Shown here: in pieces, positions 30,600 to 42,299 of the stretch
Numbering within the stretch: position 1 is the stretch's first letter
Layout of the letters: each line of letters begins with the position of its first letter
Origin: Meconema thalassinum
Taxonomy: Eukaryota; Arthropoda; Insecta; Orthoptera; Tettigoniidae
DNA length: 64,000 bases
Direction: 5' to 3'
NCBI GenBank assembly: GCA_946902985.2
Contig: OX336388.2
Location: forward strand, 368,329,387 to 368,393,386
Translations under genes and position numbers: made by a program
Notes under the pieces: model-generated
Database searches by the model: none
What the model was told of the DNA's origin: nothing
Seen by the model: only the letters and a program-made list of their open reading frames with translations

Positions 30600-30668
30600 T
30601 TTTAGGCTACTTTTCACATTTTGCAAAAATGAAGAAAATGTAGACTTATGAGATCGATCCGGGAAAAT

Positions 30669-30731
30669 GTGTGTCTGTCTGTCTGACCTTCTGTCTGTCG
30701 GTCGGTCTGTCTGTCCGTCTGTCTGTCTGTC

Positions 30732-30768
<37 letters not shown>

Positions 30769-30780
30769 GTGTGTGTGTGT
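30669..30780. repeat. Compound (CTGT)n/(GT)n microsatellite
   Basis: CTGT units with CGGT interruptions pass into GT units. It sits at the head of the modular repeat, the same position as (GT)n in copy A. Confidence 0.9.
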
Positions 30781-31682
30781 CCCCTATCAGCTCCTAAATG
30801 GCTGCAGCAATCGAAACCAAATTTAGTATGAGTAAAAATGTATACCCATATTTGAAAATGATGTCAGTGCTACCAACTGCTGATAAAAAGCACTAGAAAT
30901 ATGAGCTCCATGGTGGATATCATGGAAGGTATGCATGGGAGCTATTCGAAAATTGGCACACATGTAGATAATACTATTTCAGTTTAATTTCCAGGAGGCT
31001 GGCAGTTTGGCAAGATAACTTTAAGCCTTCCGATAAGTCCATTTTATTATGCATATAACTTCTACACTATCAACTGGATTTCAACCAAATTTTGTAAGTA
31101 ATATGTGTGCATAAGTAGATATGACTCAGCCTATTCTTAAGAGCCACCAGGGCAGCCAACTGTTAATAATTGCTCTCTATTTTTTTAAATCCAAATAGCA
31201 ATATATAAGAAAGTATGCAAGCCGACAGCTTTGAATTATGCACACGTATAGAACCTGACATTTTAGATTAATTTGGAGTAACGTATATACTTCAGTTCTA
31301 CCAACATGATTCTAAACTTGCTGATATGACCAATTTTTAAATGCATGTAACTTCTATACTATCAATTGTATTTCAACCAAATTTCGTATGTGCTATGCGT
31401 AACATAACAGATATGACTATAAGTATTCTTAAGAGCAATCAGGGCTGCCAACTGTTAATAAATGCTGTCTATATTTTTAGCCTACTTTCGATTTTTGCAA
31501 AAAATGAAAGTAGACTTATGAGATCTACACAGGGCCAAAAAATGTGTGTCTGTCTGTGTGTGAGTGTGTGTACTCTGAATGTCTGTCCCCCCTATCAATT
31601 CGAACACGGTGAAACTGAATTGAATGAAATTTGGTACAGTGGTTGAACTATTAAAGGGAACCTCAGTGCCATGCTTCATATC

Positions 31683-32730
31683 GCCGCCATCTTGACGGAA
31701 ACGGAATGGCGGCCACCCAAATGTTCAAAGCTTAAATCAATCTACGACTAACCTAATCATCCGATCTCTACCAAATTCTGTAACAACATATATTTGTATA
31801 GGAACCGTCTTTTGACTGAACTACGATGTCATCAGCCCAACAGTTTGCAGATGGCGGCCTTGTATGTGTGCAAATCGATTCCCCCTATCAATTCAAATAC
31901 AGTGAAACCAAATCGAATGAAATTTGGTACCGAGGTAGCACTAAGAAAGGAAACCTCAGTGTCATGTATTATATTGCCGCCATCTTGACGAAAACGAAAT
32001 GGCGGCCACCCAAATGTTAAAATCTTAAATCAAATTACGACCAACCTGATCATCTAATCTCTACCAAATTTTGCAACATTATACATTTATGTATGAAGAA
32101 TCTTCTCACCAAACTAAAAGGTCATCAGTCCAACACTTTGCGGATGGCGGTCATGTATGTGTGCAAATCGATTTCCAATATCTATTCAAACACGGTGAAC
32201 TGAATTGAACAAAATTTGGTACAGATGTAGCACTAGCAAAGGGCACTCCATTGTCATGTTTTATATCACCGCCATCTTGACGAAAACGTAGTGGCGGCCA
32301 CCCAAAAGTTAAAATCTTGAATCAAATTACGACCAACCTAATCACCTGATCTCTACCAAATTTTGCAACGTTATACCTCTATGTATAAATAATCTTTTGA
32401 CCTAACTGCAAGGTCATCAGCCCAATAATTTGCGGATGGCAGCCATGTATGAGTGAAAATCGATTCCCCCTATCTTTTCAAACACGGTGAAACTGAATTT
32501 TACGAAATTTAGTACAAAGGTATCACTAGCAAAAGGCACATTAGTGTCATGTTTTATATCGCCGCTATCGCGGCCATCCAAATGATTAAGCTTAAATCAA
32601 ATTACGACCAAAATTATCACTTGATCTCTACCAAATTTTGCAACAACATACCTTTTATTGGGAAGCATATTTTGACTGAACTAAAAAGTCATCAGCCCAA
32701 TAGTTTCCAAATAGCGGACATGTATGTGTG
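31683..32730 (+). repeat. ~292-bp tandem array within the modular repeat
   Basis: The phrase gccgccatcttgacg recurs at 31683, 31976, 32268 and (degenerate) 32561, spacing 293, 292, 293. A second phrase, gatggcgg followed by atgtatgtg, recurs near 31852, 32144, 32435 and 32714. The array is two ~146-bp half-units long per period. Confidence 0.8.
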
Positions 32731-33535
32731 CAAATCGATTCCCCATATCAATTCAAACACGGTGAAACCGAATTGAATGATTTTTTTACAGAGGTAGCAC
32801 TAGCAAAGGGCACCTCATATTCATGTTTAATATCCGCATAGCACTTTGTATTTCAACAAGCTACTACAACCAAAATTCAATTATACTCCTTGAAAAGGAC
32901 AAAGAGTTATAACAATACCCATGCATTTAGGAGAAAGTAGGTTATATGTTCTTTACTGAACATCGTGTTTTACCCTAAGATCAATATATCTGAAAGTATG
33001 CAAGCCAACAGCTCTATACGTTGCACTTGTAATATCACCTGACATTCTAGATACATTTGGAGTAATTGATATAAGTCAGTGCTGCCAACATGATTCTATG
33101 CCTGCTGATAAGTCCAATTTTAAAATACATGTAACTTCAATACTAACAAATGTATTTCATCCAAAATTGGTACAACTAGATATCATAATATTTCAGATTA
33201 TTTCTGTCCAGCACACGCATGACATTGTTGCCAACATGCTTTTACGCGTGCTGATAGATCCAATGTCAAACTGCATGTAACGTCCATTGGACTTCAACCA
33301 AATTTTGTATTCTGTACCTTAAGAGATGGAACTAAGAATATATTCAGTCACCAGGGATGCCAACTTCAGTGCTCTATTAGGCTACATTATACCAGGTATA
33401 TTTCCAACTAATTAGACATTTCGATATTACCTACTTAATTTCGTCATTATTCTAGATAGGTTCATATACTGTAGCTTATTCATTGGCATGAATCTTAATT
33501 TTAAGACAAGTAGGTTTAGTTCATCACGGAACTTC

Positions 33536-33897
33536 TTGTTCAGGAGTGAAAGTGTTAAAGAACCAACAAATAATTCTAGAATGGATGAAGAATTAATTGT
33601 ACCCTCCTATGTCAGATATCGTCGTGACACTGAGTCAATCACATTCACGCCCTCAGACCAAGAGTCTAAATGCGTATCTTTAAAACACAGGACATAGTTG
33701 CAAATTTCCTTCGGTGTGATTGCATTTCGTTGAGTTCAGTTTTAATGCAAAATCCGTACATATAGACCATTCTTTATGAATGGTTACCTGATTTAATTTA
33801 AAAACCAAAAATACATATATCACACACTGGGTATAGAAGAGGAACATGAATCTCTAAAATCATACCCGGGAACTTTTGAACTTTTCTGAATATCAAG
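33536..33897. other. No feature recognised
   Basis: Ordinary AT-rich sequence between the modular repeat and the foldback. The 69-codon ORF at 33488-33697 is unsupported. Confidence 0.4.
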
Positions 33898-35034
33898 CTA
33901 CTGTCGACCAAAGTATTACGTGCATTCGAGTTTGAAGGTTGTTTGTGAAGTAACCAATAGACCTACATAAAATCCAATAACATCATCATTTTCGTCGTTC
34001 TGTTTAACGTTAGTTCATGTAGGTTTGGATGTTTTAATTTATTTTTAATATTTTTTATCGCAGTTGGAACACAAAAAGTGCACGTTTATAAGCGTGTTTC
34101 AAAAGCCCGTCATCAGATCAAATCCAAATTTTAACACACTATACATTGGAATGTTGTATAACTGATTTATTAATTTCAAAATTGTGTGTGTCCAAAAAAC
34201 AAAGTTGTTATCATTTTTGTAAGGTAACTTTTTCTCGGCTAGGGGTGGTTGGAAAATGTAGTTCTTGGTTGCGTTGTAATCGTTATACATCAAAAAGTTA
34301 TGCTGAATGACTGTGAAATACGTAAATTAATTTACTTATTTTATATCGGTTTGCATTTATACGAGGAAATAAGACATGGTTCACCAGCTAGCCGCTCCGG
34401 GAAAAGCTGTACAGCGTTGCCGAAATGGTGCCCACACGCATCATGGCGCGTCTCGCTCGGAAGTGATGGGCTCCATCTCAGCAACGCTGTACAGCTTTTC
34501 CCGGAGCGGCTAGCTGGTGAACCATGTGGTATTTCCTCGTACAAATACAAACCGATATAAAATATGTGAATTAATTTACGTATTTCTCAGTCATACAGCA
34601 TAACTTTTTGATGTATAACGATTACAACGCAACCAAGAACTACATTTTCCAACCACCCCAAGCCGAGAAAAAGTTACCTTACAACAATGATAACATCTTT
34701 GTTTCTTGGACACACAAAATTGTGAAATTAATAAAACAGTTATACAACATTCCTATGTATATTGTGTTAAATTTGGATTCGATCTGATGACGGGCTTTTG
34801 AGATAATAATTCTTAAATGTAACGCATGGTTGAAACACGCTTAAAAACGTGCACTTTTTGTGTTCCAACTGCGATAAAAATATTAAAATATAAATTAGAA
34901 AATCCAAGCCTACATGAACTAACGTAAAATAGAACGACGAAGATGTTGATGGTATTGGATTTTATGTAGGTCTATTGGTTACTTCACAAACAACCTTCAA
35001 ACTCGAGTACACATAATACTTTGGTCGACAGTAG
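33898..35034. repeat. 1.1-kb foldback (long inverted repeat)
   Basis: Arms 33898-34420 and 34481-35034 are near-complementary along their length, with a ~60-bp centre that itself pairs weakly. Outer ends read ctactgtcgaccaaagt and actttggtcgacagtag. Inner ends read gctgtacagcgttgc and gcaacgctgtacagc. The right arm has a ~30-bp insertion near 34803. There is no transposase. It is a candidate foldback transposon or hairpin-RNA source. Confidence 0.85.
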
Positions 35035-35412
35035 TTGTTTGAGTCTTCAATCTTTTGACTGGTTTGATGCTGCCCTCCATGCCTCCCTGTCCTGAATTAA
35101 TAGTTTATCTCTACATACTGTAGCTAGCACACTCTACATCCAAGGCAATCTGTCTCCTCTTTTCTGCTGCACCAATAGTCCAAGTTTCACTTCCGTAGAG
35201 TGTCTGGAGACAAAGGCCTTCAAAAATGACTTCCTAATACCTAAATCTATATTCGATGTCAACAGATTCCTATTCTGTAGATATGCTTTCCTTGCCAGAG
35301 CTAAACGTTTTTTTATATCCTCTTTGCTTCGTCCATCACAGGTTATTTTGTTTCCTAAGTAACATAAGTTCCCTACTTCCTTTAGTTTTTCACCTGCCAA
35401 TTTGATGTCCAT
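35035..35412 (-). pseudogene. RTE-like LINE 3' end
   Basis: 35134-35412 reads LAGEKLKEVGNLCYLGNKIT then EDIKKRLALARKAYLQNRNLL, the region after the RT in RTE-like LINEs. Its 3' UTR (35035-35130, with cttttgactggtttgatg on the plus strand) matches copies at 48428 and 50650 and ends in a short CAA-type tail. It is 5'-truncated. Confidence 0.75.
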
Positions 35413-35509
35413 AGAGGTTTCTGATACCTTGGAAAGATCGGCATTTATATGAAAATGATTTGATATTTTAACTTTTATTCGGCAAACACAAAATAATTCC
35501 GACTACTGG

Positions 35510-35632
35510 AATATGTGAAAAAAAACAAGTAGTTCCGTGAAGAACTTAACAGCCTATTATCATAAATAACGTACTTATGCCAATTGCCTCTATCAACATA
35601 CAAAATTTTATTTTGTGTGTTGTAATAGATTC
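35510..35632 (-). repeat. Modular repeat copy C, first segment
   Basis: Begins with the shared terminus aacaagtagttccgtgaaga and continues to gattcgtag, where a LINE fragment interrupts it. Pieces resume at 36211-36276 and 38423-39420. Confidence 0.6.
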
Positions 35633-36210
35633 GTAGTACATGTCTAGATGATCTTGGTGAGACCTGTGGTTCTATGTGGCTGAGAGACGGGGGCCACGCC
35701 TCAAACACTTGAGAAACGTCTCTGCGTTTTTGAAAGGAAGGTCTTGCGAAAAATATATGGTCCACTATATAATGTAGAAACAGAAAGGTGGGAAAGAAGA
35801 TCTCACCAAGACCTACAGTATATCAACGCTTTTGGAAAACGAGCATCAACCAGATTCTGGAGAGGAGGAGGTTGCAATGGTTCGGACATGTCATTGGAGC
35901 TGAGGATTCCATATCCAATCGTGTTTTCAGCTCGACACCAACTGGCAGACGCCCTAGAGGCCACCCTAGAACAAGATGGAAGGATCGAGCGATAATGTCA
36001 CTGGTAAAGGTGGCACCTACAGCAACTGTGAAGAATGCAAGGGACAGAGAAAGGTGGAAGACCATCTGCGACCGATACTTGTGAAGAGTCTCAGTCCCTC
36101 CTGTTGTAATGCCTGTGTTATTTTATATATTAGTTTTTGTTTAATGCTCTTATTGTCTGTCCTGGGTCTTAATGGCCTGTTAATACAATAAATGATGATG
36201 ATGATGATGA
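35633..36210 (+). pseudogene. RTE-like LINE 3' fragment with (GAT)n tail
   Basis: Plus-strand reading gives TLEKRLCVFERKVLRKIYGP and, in the next frame, RRRLQWFGHVIGAEDS then GRRPRGHPRTRWKD and RDRERWKTICDRYL (35788-36084). These are the C-terminal motifs of RTE-like ORF2. It ends in about five GAT units near 36192-36210. GATTCGTAG on both sides (about 35624-35632 and 36212-36220) looks like its target duplication. Confidence 0.75.
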
Positions 36211-36284
36211 ATGGATTCGTAGATACTGTATAAGAACCGGCGGATGCTCACCACATCAGAATCTTATATACGAAGGCCATAGAG

Positions 36285-38422
36285 CAGCGATCCTCCCTAC
36301 GCGGCCCTGGGAACGATTTTTTGCGGCCCTTAAGACTGTTAGGGATAGGAATAAAACAAATTTAAGAGTTATGAAAAAATATTTTATGAAAACATTATAC
36401 AACATTTTATAAATATATGTAATATTTATTTATTAAGTGTATTGAAAATCTGTCGTTGGTTTTCTCTACTTAATTATTACTCAGACTACCGCCGTGTAGT
36501 TGGAGTGGAGTGACTAGCAAGTAGAGCAGAGCCAATGAACGTAGTACCCTTTTTAATGCAATGGACAAGAATGAGCTTACTACAAAAGCATCCTACCAAG
36601 TAACCGAAATTTTTTCACAAAAGATGAAGTACTTTTCTGATGCAGAAATTGTAAAAGAGTGTGTCGTGACCGTTTGTACAGCTTTGTTTTCACACTTATC
36701 TAATGGTAAGCAAATATTAGATGAAGTTTCTAAACTTCAGCAGTCTGATTCAACTTGCATGAGATGCACACAGGACTTAGCAGCAAATATTGCACTCAAT
36801 CTTACCGATGAACTGCAGCAAGGCAAATATTTTAGTCTCGTGCTCGACTCATCTACAGACATAACGTCAATTTCTCAATTTCTATTGTTCGTTAAGTATG
36901 TATCCAAGGATTGTGTAGTTAAAGAAGTTTTTAAGGCATGATTCCCATGACTGGACAAACTCGAGGTATTGGTTATTTGAACACAATAGTAACTTAAGTT
37001 TTCTTTAACGAGCGTAGCATTGATTTTAATTTTTTTTTTCTGTGTGTACTGATGGTTGCCCATCAATATTAGGGCGAAATATAGGGTTCGTTCTGTTGTT
37101 GAAAACACATTTGGGAAATGACAGTTTATTAAGTTTTCATTGTCTCATTTATCAAGAAATCTTAGCTGTTAAATTTGGTGAAAATATCAGCTGTGTTATG
37201 AAAACAGTCGTAAAGATCGTGAATTTTATAAGGTTGAATGAACTGAACCACAGAACGTTTCAAGATTTTTGAATGAACTTATATCGCAATACGGGGGCAG
37301 GCTTTACCAAACAGAAGTGAGATGGCTGAGTAAGGGTAAAGTTTTGATACGTTTCTTCAGCATTTGTCATGAGAATACTCTGTTTTAGGCTACAAGGAAA
37401 GACGAGTATCGTGATGTTTATAATTTTGGTTGATGGCTTAAAGAAGCGTTTCACACAGATACAATGGGCATTATGAATGAAACACCGACTCGATTGTAAG
37501 GAGACTACAATAACATTGTAACGAAAATTATGAGTATTGTGTTTTCATAGAAACAAAAGCTCAATATGTATATTGAAGAATTGTCAAACAGCGATTATTC
37601 CAGCTTTCCTTGCATTAACTTAAAACTCTGTTTGATGAAAATCCAGATGAATGTCAAGATGTTTCTGATTTACTAATGCTGTTGACAGACCTAACGGACG
37701 AAATTTCTGTGAGGTTTAGTGACTTCAGAAAGTATCAAGAACCATTTCGTTTGGTGGAAAATCTATGGGAAATAACAACAGGAATTGTAGCTCATCTTTC
37801 TGTTTATGGATACGTAGCTAGGAATTTGAAAATTGAGTTAATTGATCTTCAGCATGATACAGAGCTCAAAAGTATTTTTGAAGAAAAAAGAAGGATAAAG
37901 CTAATGACAATTTTTGGAAAGTAGGTGAAAAGGACAAACTTCCTAACTTAATTGATTGTGCTCAGAAAATTGTGTGTATTTGCATCTACATATGTCTGTG
38001 AATCTACATTCAGTAAGCTAAAGTTCATAAAAAACAGGTACAGATCCAGGTTAACAAGTGAGACGTTGACAACATTTTGAGAATGTCAGTTTCTTCCCAA
38101 CCTGCGAACATAGATGCCATATTAGAGAACTGTGAAAGATTTCGCCCATCGACTTCAAAGAATTAACAAATTCAAGTATTCCTGAGACAAGTAAAAGACA
38201 TTTCCCTGCTTTTTTATGGAAAAAGTTTATTTTATTGATGTAATAAACTTATGTTATAATCATATTGTTTGTAAGTTATTTTACGCCACTTCATAGTGTA
38301 GTATTGAAATAAGAAAAATATATTTTGTAATGAACCTAAATTATATAGCTTGTACTTGCGGCTCTGAGGAAAATTTGATACGAACTATTTGGCTCTCTAA
38401 GCAATCCTAGTGAGGACCCCTG
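36285..38422 (+). mobile_element. hAT transposon, 2.14 kb, decayed
   Basis: A perfect 8-bp duplication CCATAGAG (36277-36284, 38423-38430) flanks imperfect inverted ends: left CAGCGATCCTCCCTA, right (other strand) CAGGGGTCCTCACTA. Subterminal gcggccc motifs resemble Charlie-type hATs. It inserted into copy C of the modular repeat. Confidence 0.88.
36561..38165 (+). pseudogene. hAT transposase remnants
   Basis: 36561-36941 reads NLTDELQQGKYFSLVLDSST, the start of the RNase H-like catalytic region (the first acidic residue is expected in LDSSTD). 37042-37260 gives TDGCPSILGRN and FHCLIYQEILAVKFG, matching the middle of Charlie/GTF2IRD2-like transposases. 37676-37924 covers EISVRFSDFRKYQEPFRLVE. 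About 37985-38080 reads TYVCESTFSKLKFIKNRYRS, the C-terminal dimerisation motif. Frames change several times and the N-terminal BED zinc finger is absent. It is not functional. Confidence 0.82.
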
Positions 38423-38430
38423 CCATAGAG

Positions 38431-39420
38431 TTACGTACTATCAGATGTAGATTATTGCGTAGGTATATTATTATTCAAACTTCAATCCCATACTGTAGTT
38501 AGTTGCCTACTCAAGGTATAAAAACGAGATTTTAAAATTTGTGCAGTCGCTATCTTGAAGTTTTGAATATAATTGAAATTAATTAAATGTCAGTGGATTG
38601 ACATTTTTATAAGCATTTACTGTACCAAGTTTAACTGTGCTCGGATGGTTAAAACGCGAGAAACGTCAATTTCAAGATTTAAATTTCGCGTCGCTACCAT
38701 GTTGTATTTGTGCTGACCAGGTTATTGAAATGAACTTATGTTAATAGCCTTTATCAACATACAAAATTTCAGTTTGATTGCCGTCATAGATTAGTATTAG
38801 TAGATATTGAGAACTGACTAAATATTTTGGATGGTCGCCGTTTTGGATTTATATATATAGCCCATATACAGTAGTTATGTACTATTAGATTAAGATTATT
38901 GCGTAGGTTGATTACTCAAACGTTGATTTCGATCGCATGATTAGGACACAAGATATAAAAACTTAATATGAAAATTTCCCACAGCCACCATTTTGAGGTT
39001 ATGTAAACAATTGAACTAAATTAGGATTAAGTGCATTGCAATGTATATAAACATTTGTTGCACCGTGTTTCGCTACACTTGGATGATTAAATCGCGAGTA
39101 AAGTCAATGTAAATGTTTCAAATTTGCTTATCCGCAATTTTCGTTTTGTACTTAACAGGTTTTTGTCTTCTAGTAGTACCCTTTATCTCAGTAAATAAAT
39201 TCAGGGTCATACGAATTATAGTATTGAAGATATAGAAGGCTGAATAAATATTTCGCACAGCTGCTTTGTTGAATTGGTCAGACGTACTAAAAGTTGAAGG
39301 GTACGGTCAGGGTCGGACAAAATAACACTATGTCCTTACTGAGTTTCATTCAAATCACATCAGCTTTTAGATTTAATTAGGGGGGGGGGGGGAGAACACA
39401 TACATACGCACTCACACAAC
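38431..39420 (-). repeat. Modular repeat copy C, right segment
   Basis: Units with degenerate gccaccatg/gccgcc cores recur near 38569, 38698, 38834, 38990, 39135 and 39270. It contains a 13-G run at 39380-39392 and ends near the CA-rich stretch at 39400-39420. It lacks the terminal hairpin of copies A and B. Confidence 0.6.
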
Positions 39421-39435
39421 CTCATAACAACATAT

Positions 39436-39860
39436 GGGACGTTAAAAATCCCTCAGTATGCCTTCCTTCGGAGGGGAAGTAAAGCCGGTGGGCCATGTCA
39501 TAGATTTATGGCATGGAAAAGAACCTTCCACCAACTATAAGTACATTTGCATGAATCTAAATTTGTACGTTAGATTTGATCAACGCTCTATTAGTTCCCA
39601 CGTTCATCGCCAGGTGCCAGTAGCGGTGGCATCTAGTAACCAAGCTCGTGGCTATGTGTCGTTGACGGTGCATTTGGTAGCAAAGGTAAGAACTATTATA
39701 CTTGAAATTGATCGTCTGCAGTCCTTACCTGAATTACAGATAGCACACTACTAATACAGCCTTCACAATTAATACCGGTTATCAGAAAGATTCTACTCAC
39801 ACCCAAAGTACACGGGCCTACATGACCGCGTTAGCGCAGCCCCTGAGAAACCAACTAACA
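39436..39860 (+). mobile_element. SINE family 1 body with beta tail, 5'-truncated
   Basis: Starts inside the body (gacgttaaaaatccctcag) and lacks the tRNA head. The 3' end is the hairpin-type beta tail (gggcctacatgaccgcg, gcgcagcccc), not the alpha tail of the copies at 28396 and 40984. The same body-tail combination recurs at 53590-54060. Confidence 0.7.
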
Positions 39861-40300
39861 GATGGAATAGGATCCTAATTTCCTCAATAATCCTCATAAG
39901 GCTCCGCTATGAAATGAACCCGGCACTTACGGAATGGCAACCAGTAATAACTATATGTTTGCTGTAAGTCATTAGATACATTGTTTCACAATTTCAGAAT
40001 AAAGAAAAAGAGGATGAAAATAGTGAGATAGGAATATCTTAGTGGAAGAGAGAAATCGTGTCACAAAATTGGTGCATCACGTCAAATACTGAGTAGGCTC
40101 TATTTGTGTTTACTACTTCTCTTGTTTGTTTATTTCCTTGTCACGCGCCGAGCCTTGTTCCCTGTCAGATTGGCACAGCCCATTCCGAATTCACTGTGTA
40201 CACTACAGGAAACGTGATTGCATTACCGCGATAGCTGTGCAGCTTACGGCAGAATTCATTATAGCTCTCGACTTGAAATAACTATGATTTATTAAGCTAG
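39861..40300. other. No feature recognised
   Basis: Unique-looking sequence, with no repeat or coding signal. Confidence 0.4.
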
Positions 40301-40308
40301 ACTCGTGA

Positions 40309-40839
40309 ATGTGTAATTCTAACGTCCACCCATATCACACAAGTACCACAGTTATTTCCTCTACTCGTGTTATTTCCAATTGTTATTTCCACGTCTGTAG
40401 TCGTAATTCAAACCTGAGAATCATGCTTACCAAGTTGGGATATTCATTACCTTACAATACCATGGCCCGCCACAAACGGTACTTAGGCCTACAAGGAAAG
40501 TATCAGGTAAGACAGGTCGAAACTTATCTTGAACATTTGTGGACGAAACCGTTGTACTATAACAGCACATCGTGCGGAAAATCAGCCGCCAGATTGAACA
40601 GCAAAGCTCCGAAATTATCTGGCAAATCTCTCATACAAATCGTGGGAAGTAGAGTACCGTACATATCGGAAAGGACAGCCCAGACGGTTTGGGCACTCAA
40701 GGCCGGTGGGAAGCAACTGCATGCTCCAGTCAGCACTTCTCTGAGTGCCGCAGGGATTTCCAGCTTCACCAGCCGTCATGTCTGCGTACTATGGTGTCAG
40801 GTACGATTTCGGAGCGTTACAGCTCAATCTGGCGCCTGA
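40309..40839 (+). CDS. Hypothetical 176-codon ORF
   Basis: Longest ORF in the window that I cannot tie to a mobile element. The product starts MCNSNVHPYHTSTTV, is basic and Ser/Thr-rich, and shows no domain, signal peptide or clear membrane segment. No repeat of it exists in the window. It could be an exon, a decayed repeat or chance; in AT-rich DNA a 530-bp ORF is somewhat long for chance. I give no function. Confidence 0.2.
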   Translation: MCNSNVHPYHTSTTVISSTRVISNCYFHVCSRNSNLRIMLTKLGYSLPYNTMARHKRYLGLQGKYQVRQVETYLEHLWTKPLYYNSTSCGKSAARLNSKAPKLSGKSLIQIVGSRVPYISERTAQTVWALKAGGKQLHAPVSTSLSAAGISSFTSRHVCVLWCQVRFRSVTAQSGA

Positions 40840-40983
40840 TTTTCCGCACGTTGTCCCCTTATATGTAGTACAGTGAGATGGTTTTGCTGGAGCGGGACTG
40901 GTCGCCGGCTGCCGAGCTCGGTCCACGAGGTTGCGCAAGGTGGAGGCGAGCTAACCAGGGTCATTAAAGTCCATTAAGTCACT

Positions 40984-41018
<35 letters not shown>

Positions 41019-41434
41019 TCGTATGGCTTTTAGTGCCGGGAGTGTCCGAGGACATGTTCGGCTCGCCTGAGTCTGTAGCTGCTTCCAGCGGACACCCTAA
41101 AGGGCGAGCTACAAGTTCCGTTCAATTTCAAGTAGTTCCAACTTTCGCCACCAGATATCAATGATACCTAGTGGTGAACGTTGGAACTTTGATAGAGCGT
41201 TCTGACGAAATCTAACCTAACAAATTTTGCTTTACACAAGTTTAGTCTGTGAAAGGGTCTTTAACATGCCATAAATCTATGACATGGGACCGCCGGCTTT
41301 ACTTCCCTTCCGAAGGAAGGCATACTGAAGGATTTTTAACGCTCTTAAAAAATCCGACGACTTCGGCCGGGTTTGAACCCGCTATCTTGGGCACAGCAGT
41401 TCAGCATGCTACCGACTACGCCACCGAAGCCGCT
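40984..41434 (-). mobile_element. Full-length tRNA-derived SINE (family 1, alpha tail)
   Basis: The tRNA-like head is at the high-coordinate end (the complement of tggcgtagtcggtagcatgc near 41402-41430), with the body and the (TTTA)n tail at 40984-41018. A perfect 11-bp duplication ATTAAGTCACT flanks it at 40973-40983 and 41435-41445. This is the youngest-looking family-1 copy. Confidence 0.9.
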
Positions 41435-41445
41435 ATTAAGTCACT

Positions 41446-42297
41446 AAACTTTCATCAATGAGGGTGTGTAGTGTCAGCGCACAGATAAGAAGGTAACATA
41501 TACAACAGCTGCAAGATTAAATTAAAGAAGCACAGATGTTCTTTTATTTCTTCGGAATCTGGATGACCTCACGTCACCAGTTGAAGGTTAGAACTTATCA
41601 TTTCACAGAAGATACTAAAAATGTTCTCCTTCAGCTGACAGACAGACATAGTTACATTATGTCGCTCCTCCTGCACCCACCCCCTACGTGTTTACTGTAA
41701 TTAATCGAAGCACGGACCTAAGTCCGTTTGTTGTTCAATTGTGAGTTAATTTAACATTCAAAGTGTACAGATCAATTACCCATACTCTAGTGGAGCTGGA
41801 GAACAATATACGGCAGCAGATATCCCTCACAACAGAAGGGAATTACAGCGTGTAAACGCTTATTTATTTACACGGTACAACGCCTGTCTTTCAGTTGAAG
41901 CAGAACATTTTCAGCATCTTCTGTGAAAAGGTAAGTTCTTTAGTCATGATTTGCTGGTGAATTTACCATTAATTAATGAACTTTGTTACGGTTTCCACCT
42001 GCGCACAATCCACGGTGCGAGCTCGGTGGCTGGCGAAAGGCACGCGCGCCCGGCAGCCGGTTGCCCGTCCCGCAAAAGCAAATGAATCACCCTCTACAGC
42101 GATTGCGTCCACACAGGTACAAGGTAAGTTTCGACCTTACCCGATACTTCCCTTGTTAGATGAGGAGAGCGCTGAGAGGTGACTTTCCGGATATTGTAGG
42201 AATGCCCATGATCTCGCATATTACAATGGCAAATACAGTGAGTATCAACAAGTTTGGTTTGTCAATTGATGAGCGTAGTCTAGTATACACTTTGTAA
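41446..42297. other. No feature recognised
   Basis: Mixed-composition sequence. The 68-codon ORF at 41976-42182 has no domain. Ends at the mariner palindrome. Confidence 0.4.
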
Positions 42298-42299
42298 TA

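Larger units (their letters stand above)
30600..33535 (+). repeat. Modular repeat family, nested copies D
   Basis: Two head modules (aggctac...tagacttatgagatc followed by GT/CTGT repeats) occur near 30603 and 31479. The second begins a subfamily at 31479-32830 with a ~292-bp period. The outer copy resumes near 32830 and ends at 33518-33535 in a version of the shared terminus (ttcatcacggaacttcttg). Internal units share phrases such as ccaactgttaataa and cgatctctaccaaatt. Confidence 0.6.

Noticed and set aside
31683..32730. CRISPR-like spaced repeats
   Set aside because: The repeats are ~292-bp units in a eukaryotic repeat; there is no short direct repeat with unique spacers.
34249..34560. 103-codon ORF and its mirror 34341-34550
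   Set aside because: Produced by the foldback arms reading the same sequence from either side.
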